Below the pieces are notes generated by a model. That model searched no databases. It was given only the letters and a program-made list of their open reading frames with translations, and was not told the origin of the DNA. Positions 1-8,979 of a stretch of DNA of 64,000 bases are shown in pieces. The position numbers and the translations under genes are program-made. The DNA is from Phycomyces nitens (lineage: Eukaryota; Mucoromycota; Mucoromycetes; Mucorales; Phycomycetaceae). Every line of letters starts with the position of its first letter. Position 1 is the first letter of the stretch. The DNA is taken from assembly GCA_022702545.1 (NCBI GenBank), contig JAHRBC010000002.1, forward strand, positions 4,898,001 to 4,962,000, given 5' to 3'.

Positions 1-1394
1 TGTGGTCCGATGCGTGGTTTGGTGCAAAGTCCAAAGGCAAAGTTCGATGTCAAGTTGGATTTCCGAGTTCAAAGCCAAGTTCGATGCCGAGTTTTATGCC
101 AGGTTGGATTTCCGAATTCGATTCCAAGTTTGCTTTCTGCGTTTGAAGACAAGATCAATGCCGTTCCTTACAAATCCGATTATGCGTTTAATTCAAAGAA
201 GAATTGAAATGAAATTACAAACAATCAAAAAAAAAGGAGGAGTGCTAAAAAAAGGCGCCCTCCGCAAGAAGGAAGATCTCTCGAAAGACGCCTTCGGTGG
301 TTAAAGTGGTGGTAGCATCCTTTATACAATTTGAACTGTAAGTACCTATTGATCTCGTGATTTATGATGAAGAACATGTACTAATATATATATGTATTAT
401 CTTTCCTCTAGGACGCTTGTGAAGCTTGGTTTCCAAATTATTGACCATTTAAAAAAATTGAATGTACGGAATCCGTTAAATTTTGACAATGAACTTGGAC
501 AAAGTAAAAAGATAAGTATCAAACTCCAAAGAAATTGAAATTGGACAAAGAAAGCAAACGAAGATCGAACAAGGCGAGAAAACTTTGTGTTGGATGAAGC
601 AGAAGATCTCGATTGGATAAAGAGAGAAGACTTGGATCGAATGGCTCAAGAAGACTAGCATTGAACAGAGCGGAAGACTGGGCCTTGACAGTGCAGGAAG
701 ACCGAGTAGCGGCAGAGCTCGAAGACCAAGCTGCTGCGATGCGGGAAGATGATGATTGAATGGAATCAGAAGAAGAAAATTGACCAAGACAAAGGACATA
801 AGCAAATAAAAACAAAAACAAAATCGAATCCAAAAAACAATCCCTATTATTTTCCAACTTCTTTAACTTGACTTGACTATGTACCATCACAAATAAATTA
901 TTTTGAAACATCTTCTATATTATACATTGGCAACTATTAGTATACAGTCTTTCTATAGAAAAACTCCAAATAAATTGTTAATATTGGGATATTTATAATG
1001 TCATTAGATCTAAGAAAATCGTCTCTGAAAAAAATAGTTAGGGAACTAAAGATGGTTATAAACTGAACAACACTCTATGCTCATATATTTTCAATAGAGC
1101 AAGATCTAGGCTGCTTGCTGGCAATAACATCAATAGTACACTGAGCCTTCTTTCACTTTTCTTCAAACTTCGATTTTTTGATTGAGTTTTATCCTCTTGA
1201 TTAATAGACATTGGTTTCTTCATTCAATCGAGGCAAAAAAAAATCCCAAAAGGGCCATATACACATGATGGTCAAGTATGTCCTTGATCGTATTTAAATA
1301 GAATCCCCTTTGTGCTTATATTACTAGAGTATTATGGAATATCCACCAAGCTACATTCACGGCTTGATACACATTTTTACACTTTCCAACTTGG
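1..1394. other. Gene-poor left edge with short degenerate repeats
   Basis: No convincing gene is seen here. Positions about 26-135 hold two imperfect copies of a short unit containing AAGTTCGATG followed by TTGGATTTCCGA. Positions 540-760 hold a purine-rich stretch with repeated GAAGA(C/T) that is open for a few dozen codons (Asp/Glu/Arg-rich) and then hits stops. Both look like decayed low-complexity DNA rather than exons. The rest is AT-rich with stops in all frames. Confidence 0.5.
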
Positions 1395-1545
1395 TACCAA
1401 ATCCTCATGCTCGTATCTAGGAAAAAAGTATGAATCTTGGCTCATTACTCCAAATGACATGATCCCATCTTTGATTGGCTTTTTTGGAATGATTAGTCAA
1501 TGCTAATTGCTTCATCCTGTGTGATTTTGCTAACCATGGCTTGTA
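1395..1545 (-). pseudogene. Decayed Tc1/mariner transposase fragment
   Basis: On the minus strand a stretch reads RWDHVIWSNEPRF, which lines up with the first catalytic Asp region of Tc1/mariner transposases (compare DWNAIIWSDESHF in the intact copy at 5106-6182). Here the catalytic Asp is Asn and Ser is Pro. Stops and frame changes follow within about 20 codons, and the second and third acidic residues were not found. This is an old fragment. The match is short, so it could be coincidental. Confidence 0.4.
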
Positions 1546-1599
1546 TTTCGCTTGACAAGAAAATATGCCGATTTTATGAGTAGTCTTTTGAATTGTTGA

Positions 1600-1920
1600 T
1601 TAGGAGGTTGAATTACCCATTGGGCTTGGCACAAAGGCTGCAAGGTCTCCAAATGTTTCAGTAAGTTTATTTTTCATTCCATTGGTTGAATGGCGGTTGT
1701 CATGCTCATTCATAAGCTTGGAATTTTCTTTTCGGTTCTTTGGAAATATGCCTCTATCTTTTTTTATTATTGGGTTGTCTACTATCTGCAAGGGTGCGTC
1801 GTTATCTTTTGTTATAGCTAAAGACCGTCCATTCATACAAGTTCTACTGATAACTGTGGTTTGATAAGCTAAAAACTCCTTTGGTTTCTCAATGATCTTG
1901 TTTTTGTTTTGTTGAGACAT
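1600..1920 (-). CDS. Hypothetical 106-aa open frame
   Basis: An ATG-started frame of 106 codons, rich in Lys, Asn and Ser, beginning MSQQNKNKIIEKPKEF. I do not recognise it. It lies directly upstream, in the same orientation, of the mariner remnant at 1395-1545, and its end contains GGTAATTC, which could be a splice donor, so it may be a first exon or an N-terminal remnant of that element. No promoter or homologue is visible. It may also be chance open frame. Confidence 0.25.
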   Translation of the reverse strand: MSQQNKNKIIEKPKEFLAYQTTVISRTCMNGRSLAITKDNDAPLQIVDNPIIKKDRGIFPKNRKENSKLMNEHDNRHSTNGMKNKLTETFGDLAAFVPSPMGNSTS

Positions 1921-2789
1921 GGTGTGATTTGAGCAAGGAAAGCACCGTGAGGAATCGAATAAAAATAAAAAGAATATCGTGTTGGGTCTTTATTTTGTAG
2001 TTTAACTCAATGATCTTCAGTTTTGTACGAGCTTGTGTGCTTAATCTGTTTCAGATGAAAATTGTACTTTGAACAAATTTATCTTCAGGAAAAAAAGGAA
2101 CAAATAGTGTAACACTGACATGGTTTATTTTATTCACCAGTGTTTGTTGTATCGCTCATCGCAGTGAACTTCGAAGTAGTGATATATCTGTAGAAATACC
2201 CCGAAGTAGTTAAATAGTCTCTTAATCTGTTCTTTATTAAAATTGTCTTTCTACCCGTATCTATTTTCTTGTCACTCAGCTGGACATTTATACTACATAA
2301 CCAACCCACCATGTGTCAACACCAACACTAGCTCCTAACATGATTGCCATCATATAAAACATAGAATATTATCGAGACTTTGGCTTGTATTGTTTAGGTA
2401 GTCAAGTGAAAAGTAAAAGTTTAAGCAATTATTATAGCATGTACTTTTGACAGCTAATGCGTGTGGCTAAAGTGTGTATTCTAGACTTGTCACACAATCT
2501 ATTCTTGGAATGACTGGTAAGGTAAGTGATGAAAAATGTTAACTGTGGGACGAAAGATTAGACAATCAGTGATGACAAAGTCTCTTAGATAGAGTGGGAG
2601 TATATACAGTCACTACAACTTGAATCTCATATGATTGATAAAAAGGACCAAATTTCTGAAATATTTTGAAATAAATACTTCATTTTCTCTATCAATAAAT
2701 TACTTAAAAATATGAAACCTTTAGAAGTTCAAAGCAGCACTCGAGACTTTTATCTAACGAAATATTAACAGAAGTATTGGGGTGTTTTC
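1921..2789. other. AT-rich spacer, nothing recognised
   Basis: No coding stretch, RNA gene or repeat with a second copy was seen. Frames on both strands are closed every few dozen codons. Confidence 0.5.
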
Positions 2790-3782
2790 TACCTTTATAA
2801 AGTTCATATTTCTCTTGGACAGATTGCAAGTACAGTTGAGATGCCTAAGTTGGCTGTGCAATCAATTGTTGAACGTATTAGAGAAAACAGGAGTCTATTT
2901 CCTAAAAAATCACATGGACAAACCAAAAAAGTGAATTAGAGGACAATAAGACACTTTGAAAGAATTATATAGGACGATCCATTCACCAACTATGAACAGC
3001 TCAAATTAGACATGGCTAAGATGGGTGTTGATGTGTGCAAAAATAGCATCATCAACTATGTCTAGCAACTTGACTTCAAATCCTATATCAGAGCACATAA
3101 GCCTCGCCTCACAAAAAAGCACAAGCATGCCAGACTTCACTGGGCCAAGGAAAAGGTGAATTGATCAAACGACTAATGGAACAGTGTGGTGTGGTCAGAT
3201 AGATCACATTTTTGTTCAAACAGAAACGATGCTGCCAAGCGCGTTTTCAGAAAAGTTGGCAAAAGATACAAAGGAAAAAATACCATATCGACAGCGAAAT
3301 GGGGCGGTGGTAGACTCATGATTTGGGGGTGCTTTTGGGGTAGAGGATTTGGCCCATTAAAGATAATTGACCCCGACAAAGTCAATCAAGATTTATATGT
3401 TGATACACTGGCCCAATCCTTCTACCCAAAGTTCAAAAAGGTCACCAAGGATGAGGATAAGGATTCAATCTTCTATGAAGATGGTGCCACTTGCCATACT
3501 GGTGGATATGTGCAATGGTGGAAAGAGACCTATCAGATTATGGGATTTGAGTACTGGCCAGCTCAAAGTCCTGATCTGAACCCAATTGAGCACATCTGGA
3601 ATGCTATGGATTTGTTGGTTGGGAAGAGGAGGAGAAAAATCAGTGATCTAGCTGATTTGGAGGTAGGCCTTCAAAAATAATGGATAAGGTTAGGCCTCAA
3701 GTATGCTAGGCGTTTAATTGAAAGTATACAAAGAAGATGTCAAGCTGTAATTGATGCCCATGGTAGTACTACCAAGTACTGA
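2790..3782 (+). pseudogene. Degenerate Tc1/mariner transposase
   Basis: An almost full-length but broken DDE transposase. The N-terminal helix-turn-helix reads HISLGQIASTVEMP at about 2800. Several in-frame stops follow, and the catalytic part is open from 3186 to 3680. It shows VWSDRSHF (first Asp), YEDGATCHTGG (second Asp) and WPAQSPDLNPIEHIWN (catalytic Glu), that is DD34E-like spacing. The tail RRCQAVIDAHGSTTKY ends at 3782 and closely matches the tail of the intact transposase at 5106-6182, so the two are related. Terminal inverted repeats were not found. Not functional. Confidence 0.85.
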
Positions 3783-4493
3783 AATCTCTTTTTTCTTTAC
3801 ATATTAATAAAATATATACATTAAATTATATTTTTAAAGAGTTCAAGAATCTTAGCAAATTTATTCATGGAATACAGGCACTACAAAAGTCTAAGGGTAT
3901 TATGTAGATGAAACTTGTAAAATATGCTACTGAATTGTATAGTTTTACTATGCTTTTAGTAATATATTATTGTGATCCGTAGTAGACTAAAAAGATATGG
4001 GGGTGAACTGAATCATCCTACCTACTGGTATACAAGAATCCAATGTAGAATATTTAAATGCCCTCAAACAGCACAAAACTTAAATATACATTGTAGCCAC
4101 AATATATTCCTAGTCGATTTACCCTTTTTTGCATTGTATTTTATGATACACAGACAGTTTGTGTCAGGGGAGATTGACCACTTGCAAACAACCAGTTTTA
4201 TCTTTCAATATATTATATAGTGAGTTTTATAGTATGTTTTGACAGTCCATCAAGGATGATTGTAGACTATTGTAAGCTAATTGTAGTTATTATATGCAAA
4301 CAAGCCTCTCTAGTTTGTTGTTTTTTAGACCAATAGATTCTGAAAATTTTTATTTTTCATTTTATTTGATAAAAAAATGTATTTGTGCTATATATTCTAG
4401 TCTCTAGATCATTTCTTTGGTATATCTATTCTACCAATTAATATTTCTTGATTGGCATCATCAACTGGTTCTTAATAGAGCCAGGATACTTAC

Positions 4494-4988
4494 CTAGCTA
4501 AGAGAAAGCCAATACTGCCTAAAAGTAAAAGAGAAGATTGTTAGTAAATTATTTTTATATAAATCATTTATTCTTATACTTACATTTTTAATATAATAAA
4601 CAGAACATTTGGTAGACTCTCTGTAATATGCCAATAAATAATCATTGTCTAATAAATATATGTTAATATTTGTAGATAGACAATATATAATACTAAAATA
4701 TTGGTTTACTTACAAGATATAGCCGTTGGAATGGCCAGATAATTTCAATTGGGAATTCATATAAGAGCATAGCAAGACATCTGTGATAGATATTATTAAA
4801 GAGAACATACTTATAATATAAAAGGTTTACCAGAATATTATATTGAGATGGATAGAAAAATAGAATTTGTGGCTATATATAAAAGAGTGATTTAGTTAAT
4901 AAAAATAGCTTTAGCATAATATAATCTTACCTTTAGATATACAGCCAAGTGCAATAGAGAGCCCCATAATATATTTATAAGCAGTTAC
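4494..4988 (-). other. Cluster of putative small exons in CactaA
   Basis: Minus-strand blocks bounded by AG and GTAAGN: 4931-4988 (58 nt, readable as VTAYKYIMGLSIALGCISK, hydrophobic), 4831-4872 (42 nt), 4714-4780 (67 nt, one frame reads LLYEFPIEIIWPFQRLYL) and 4494-4518 (25 nt). The same blocks with the same borders occur in CactaC, for example 21182-21239 and 22865-22889. Border conservation suggests a real spliced transcript, but the frames do not join without a stop under the simplest splicing. It is either a pseudogene or a non-coding or alternatively spliced transcript. The product is unknown. Confidence 0.35.
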
Positions 4989-5005
4989 CTATGAATAATA
5001 AAATA

Positions 5006-6353
5006 CAGTGAGCAGAACAAAGTAGCAGCCCAATGTTTAATAGCCGGTATTGCATCATAAATAAAAACTCTCTCTTTCCCTTCTAACACATCATTTCAAA
5101 ACAACATGGAACAAACTAAATGCACAGAAAAGTCCCCAAAGGTTCACCCTTCTGGTTATAAGCAAACTGATGACACAACTCGTGCCATCATTGTACATGA
5201 GAGCATTAAGAATGGAACAAGCCAAGTGGACATAGCTAAAAAAGTTGGTGTCGGCAAAGGCGTCGTAAAGCGTGTCCTTAAAAGTTACAGAGAAACAGGC
5301 TTGCATAAAGCTTCTACACGATCTGGTAGACCACCAAAACTGAATAAAAGAGACAAAAGACAGATCATTCTTGAGATTAGCCGAGATCCAACAGAGCCAT
5401 TAACCAAGATCTGTAAAAACTTGGCTACACCTGTAGCAGACAAGACTCTACGCAAGTTTCTACGTGGAGTTGGTATTTACTCCCGTAGAATGATTTCAAA
5501 ACCAAAGATTTCAGAAGTTAATCGAAAGAAGCGATTGCAATGGGCAAAAGAACATCTGACATGGAAACTCACAGATTGGAACGCTATCATCTGGTCTGAT
5601 GAGTCCCATTTCAAGCTGCACGGAAGTGATGGGCGCAGGAGAGTTCTTAGGCGCAACAAGACCGGTTTTCGCCTCAACTTCATCTCACCAACCGTGAAGT
5701 TTGGTGGTGGTGCCATTATGGTCTGGGGGTGTTTTTATGGCAAGGGTGTTGGAGTTTTAGATGTCATGAAAGGAAATATTAATTCCAAGAAGTACATCAG
5801 CACCTTGGAAAGAGCTTACCTCCCTTCTTTAAATGCTTTTAAGCAAGACCAAAGCTGGAGGCGTTTTAAGCTACAGGAGGACAATGCCCAATGTCACACA
5901 AGTGCTTTGACGATGGCCTGGAAGAAAGAAAATCGTCTTCAGCTTATGGGTAACTGGCCAGCCCAAAGTCCAGACTTGAACCCCATAGAGCATGTTTGGG
6001 CTTACCTCAAGCGTCAGGTACGATCAAATAAGTACAACTTGATCAGTACCTATCATTTGAAGCATGCTGTTGAAAGGGAGTGGAAGAAAATACCAAAAGA
6101 GTATTTGGGGAGTTTAATCTCCAGCATGCCTAGAAGATGTCAGGCTGTTATTGATGCCAATGGTAATAATACCAAATATTAAAAATATGTATTTTGTTAT
6201 AAATTATAAAATTAAAATGTTCAATAAGTGTTTTGTAGTAATATGAGCTTCTTAACTAGTATCTTTAATATGCTTTTTCAAATATGAAAACCATGCGTGT
6301 TTTCAAAATATGCGGCAACTGAAAATTGGGCTGCTACTTTGTTCCGCTCACTG
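5006..6353 (+). mobile_element. Intact Tc1/mariner element (Mar-1)
   Basis: A 1,348-bp element with 29-bp terminal inverted repeats, 5006-5034 (CAGTGAGCAGAACAAAGTAG...) and 6325-6353, differing at one base. It is flanked by TA at 5004-5005 and 6354-6355. The empty site is present in the inverted sister copy CactaC (about 21150-21180), where the same flanks join with one TA. The insertion therefore happened after CactaA and CactaC separated. It sits in what looks like an intron of the CactaA gene-like region. Confidence 0.96.
5106..6182 (+). CDS. Tc1/mariner DDE transposase, 358 aa, intact
   Basis: Cuts and reinserts Mar-1 at TA sites. The N-terminal bipartite helix-turn-helix spans residues about 20-120: TSQVDIAKKVGVGKGVVKRV, then a GRPPKL hinge (the GRPR-like linker) and a second HTH. 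The catalytic DDE domain has IIWSDESHF (first Asp, about residue 165), DNAQCHTS (second Asp, about 264) and WPAQSPDLNPIEHVWA (Glu, about 299), giving DD34E. Length fits the 340-360 aa family. The ATG is 100 bp inside the left TIR. No stop or frameshift is seen and both TIRs are present, so the element could still be active. Confidence 0.95.
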   Translation: MEQTKCTEKSPKVHPSGYKQTDDTTRAIIVHESIKNGTSQVDIAKKVGVGKGVVKRVLKSYRETGLHKASTRSGRPPKLNKRDKRQIILEISRDPTEPLTKICKNLATPVADKTLRKFLRGVGIYSRRMISKPKISEVNRKKRLQWAKEHLTWKLTDWNAIIWSDESHFKLHGSDGRRRVLRRNKTGFRLNFISPTVKFGGGAIMVWGCFYGKGVGVLDVMKGNINSKKYISTLERAYLPSLNAFKQDQSWRRFKLQEDNAQCHTSALTMAWKKENRLQLMGNWPAQSPDLNPIEHVWAYLKRQVRSNKYNLISTYHLKHAVEREWKKIPKEYLGSLISSMPRRCQAVIDANGNNTKY

Positions 6354-7280
6354 TATATTGAGTAAAAAATATATTTACAAGAGAAAGAAAAGAATTAATT
6401 ATCAGAGTATTTTGCGGTAATATTTAGGCACAAAAGAATATAAAAAATAAAAAGGGAAAATAAATACTTTGTATTAAAAGGTTATTTGACCCTGATAAAA
6501 TGTGGGTAGTAAAATTAATAATCCAAAAGAATATGCCTGCCGTCATTTTCATATCTTTGTGATTTATAGTTTATTAGGTTGAAAAAGATGTCTAGATATA
6601 GAACAAGAGTGTACACAATGCTGTTAAATAGCAATAAAACTATAAGACAATTCATTATTTTCAGTCAATCTCTTTACTTACAATTATACTGGTTATATTT
6701 TTCTTCTTCTTTATAAGAATAACCATGATAATAATCAATTTGTTTATTATTTCTACTACAATTAATTTCACAATATAGTTACAAGAAGTAGAATTTTTTT
6801 GTATTGTTTATTGGATTTAAATAACCATGACAAGAAGTAAAAATAAATTACAAACAAATATCATATCTAAAAAGCTCTACTTTATTATTCTATCTAATAG
6901 AACATATTGAATAATATAATTGCCGTCAAAAATAAAAAAAAGTTTATTATGTTTAACTTCAGTCTACTAATAGTAAGATAATATAGTAGTTTGTTATAAA
7001 TGAAACCACTCAATTTTTGTAGTGTAATGTCTGTTCTCTCTACCAACTATTAGATATGACTTGTTATTTTACTTAGTACTATTAACCAGTGTGTTAGTGC
7101 TAGTTGTTAGTGTGTCTTTATGTATGAATAATGTATTTGGAAAGGTACACTCTTTAGTGCACTTCCAGTAGATTGGTTATTCAATATGTTTCAATATTGG
7201 TAATTTGTATTAATGTTTCAATCTACGATTATGTTGGATACAACAGTTTCCTTGTGCATCTTTTTTGTCAGCCAGAGTCA
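6354..7280. other. Right part of CactaA and a short spacer
   Basis: 6354-7024 is the CactaA interior. It is matched in inverted orientation by 20547-21175 and contains a minus-strand open stretch (LVLYLDIFFNLINYKLQRY) also present in CactaC. 7025-7280 separates CactaA from CactaB, is AT-rich and carries nothing I recognise. Confidence 0.5.
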
Positions 7281-7311
7281 CACTGGGAAAATCAAATATT
7301 TTTATATAAAT

Positions 7312-7586
7312 TGTTACGGATTGTAAACTTTATTTATTAAATAAAAACCAACTAGAGAAGATGTTAGATATAGGTTATAAAAATAATGGAAACAAAATCG
7401 TACCGAAAACGACGATCGTTGGTTAATGGAATGATATGGATAATAGTTAAGAAATTTGGAAGGGAAAGAGAAAGTGATAAAACAATAGAAAGCCCTTACT
7501 GTAAGGGAACGGTTACACCCAAATTTAAGTAGTGGAACCAAAGCAGTGAATAAGAAAATAAGACTGAAATGAACGCAATCATTTCA
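7312..7586 (-). repeat. Ty3-1 3' LTR
   Basis: 275 bp, TGTTACGG to ATTTCA in plus orientation, matching 18405-18679 with no difference noticed. Near-identity of the two LTRs implies recent insertion. Confidence 0.95.
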
Positions 7587-7944
7587 TCCTCCCGTTACTG
7601 AAGAAGTGACAGGAGTGTTCCAACGCTCATGAAAGCGACGAATGGTGGATTTGTTCACTCTTCTCTTCAATAGTCTTCCTTGCATATCGGCGAGTTGGTA
7701 AGTACCATTGTTAAACCCTGAAATAACAACATATAACTCGGGATTGAAAGTTGTATCTAGTTTACTGGTCTTATTTGGTCGGACTCTTATCACCTTAGTT
7801 CCTGGGGGAAAGACCTTTTCTTCGGTGGGTTGATCTGGGTAATCGATTGGAGTTTCTTCTGAACTGATAGTTCTGTTGACAAGATAATTGAGACGCTCGT
7901 AACCAAGAGATAAACCAAAACTTTGAAGTACATCCTGTTGATAG
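7584..7944 (-). pseudogene. Ty3-1 pol, 3' part (integrase C-terminus)
   Basis: Continuation of the gag-pol frame at 13787-18296, cut off by Ty3-2. After removing Ty3-2 and one GATAG duplicate, the reading frame runs through the junction without a shift (combined length 4,866 nt, a multiple of three). It encodes the integrase C-terminal region, with a GTKVIRVRPNKTSK basic segment and a small beta-rich domain ending near RRFHERWN. I see no chromodomain. The part beyond 7944 on the left LTR of Ty3-2 is not Ty3-1 sequence. Confidence 0.9.
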
Positions 7945-8171
7945 TGTAGCAAAATTACTAAAACACGATAAGTCAATTTTACTTGATATTTATTTCTCAA
8001 AGTAAAAGAGAAACTAAAATTCTGTCTGTTGTAGGATTTGTGTATAAATACTTGACTGGGTGTTAATAGGGCTTTTAGATATTAGTGTAACTTAAATCTA
8101 CTTGAGTGGATTTTGTTACTTAGTTTTTGTTAAGCCAATTTGTAATAGTATTTAAAGGTGGTTTTACCACA
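7945..8171 (-). repeat. Ty3-2 3' LTR
   Basis: 227 bp, TGTAGC to ACCACA in plus orientation, matching the 5' LTR at 13560-13786. Confidence 0.95.
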
Positions 8172-8298
8172 CTCCCCCCAGCCAGGTTCAATTATGATTG
8201 AAACGACTTGTTAGTCTAATAATCCAAAAAAACAAAACAAAACAAAAAAAAAACCGACTTGGATAAAAAAAAAAAAAAAAATGTGAAAAATAAAAGTT

Positions 8299-8970
8299 TT
8301 AGAGTTTACGAGGTCGTCCTCTCTTTCGTACAGGTTGGTTTTGGACGGTGGTAGGTAAAGTCATTGTCCGTGTGCGTTTTGTCCCGATTGTTATAGCATT
8401 GGAATTGGTAGATGGTACATCGCTATCGGTTTTTCTTGGACGCCCTCTTTTACGAACAGGTTGTACGACTGTAGCGACCTTAGCAAGCATTGCTTTGCTT
8501 TTTTGTTCTTCCAGTCTTTTCCAGTACTTGCGAATGGGTTCCGGTGAGCGAAATTCGCTAGCCGAAATCCAAGAATTTTCACGTTCTCCAAGTCCTTTCC
8601 ATTTGACCAAAAATAGACGAGATTGACCTGCGTCTTTATGGTCTCGTATTTCGTCTACTTCGACATATTCATCTTCGATAGCAGTTTCATCAATGTTCAC
8701 CACTTTTAGTTCTGATGGTGTATAGTCACGATGTAATAGCTCATTCGTTTCATCGCGCAATACATAGTTGTTACTTTCCGTTTTGCGAACGACTACAAAT
8801 GGACCTTCGAATAGTGGCGATAGTTTTGTATCTCTCGATGGTAATCGTACCATGACTGTTTGTCCCAAAGGTATATCGATAAGGTAATGTTTCTTGTTAA
8901 ATTTCTTGTCATATTCTTCGATGAGTTGCATTGTACGTTTCTTAATTGCAGGAAATACTATTGTTGACAT
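8299..8970 (-). CDS. Ty3-2 integrase tail: chromodomain with two AT-hooks
   Basis: In frame with the upstream gag-pol, separated only by a TGA (8980-8982) and three codons before ATG. Residues about 30-80 are the integrase C-terminal GQTVMVRLPSRDTKLSPLFE / GPFVVV module (a GPY/F-type domain). Residues about 98-150 form a chromodomain (EYVEVDEIRDH..., LFLVKWKGLG, NSWISASEF), as in chromoviruses that bind modified histones. Two copies of VRKRGRPRK at about residues 170 and 215 match the AT-hook core RGRP. This pairing is unusual. The frame was probably once fused to gag-pol, and the TGA could be a mutated CGA or a programmed readthrough stop. Confidence 0.9.
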   Translation of the reverse strand: MSTIVFPAIKKRTMQLIEEYDKKFNKKHYLIDIPLGQTVMVRLPSRDTKLSPLFEGPFVVVRKTESNNYVLRDETNELLHRDYTPSELKVVNIDETAIEDEYVEVDEIRDHKDAGQSRLFLVKWKGLGERENSWISASEFRSPEPIRKYWKRLEEQKSKAMLAKVATVVQPVRKRGRPRKTDSDVPSTNSNAITIGTKRTRTMTLPTTVQNQPVRKRGRPRKL

Positions 8971-8979
8971 TTTTTCTGC

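Larger units (their letters stand above)
3879..7024 (-). mobile_element. CactaA: ~1.8 kb CACTA-ended element split by a mariner
   Basis: Begins CACTACAAAAGTCTAAGG at 3879 and ends with the inverse, TTTTTGTAGTG at 7024. Removing the mariner (1,348 bp plus one TA) leaves 1,796 bp. A second copy lies inverted at 20547-33988 (CactaC), and a diverged one of about 1,800 bp is CactaB. There is no transposase frame, so it is probably non-autonomous. The minus strand shows exon-like blocks with good GT/AG borders at 4931-4988, 4831-4872, 4714-4780 and a 25-nt micro-exon 4494-4518, but I cannot chain them into one open frame. Flanking 3-mers (AGG and TAA) do not match, so no target duplication is visible. 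Confidence 0.75.

Noticed and set aside
540..770. Acidic repeat open frame as a host gene exon
   Set aside because: Stops in every frame within about 40 codons and no splice context; likely decayed low-complexity DNA.
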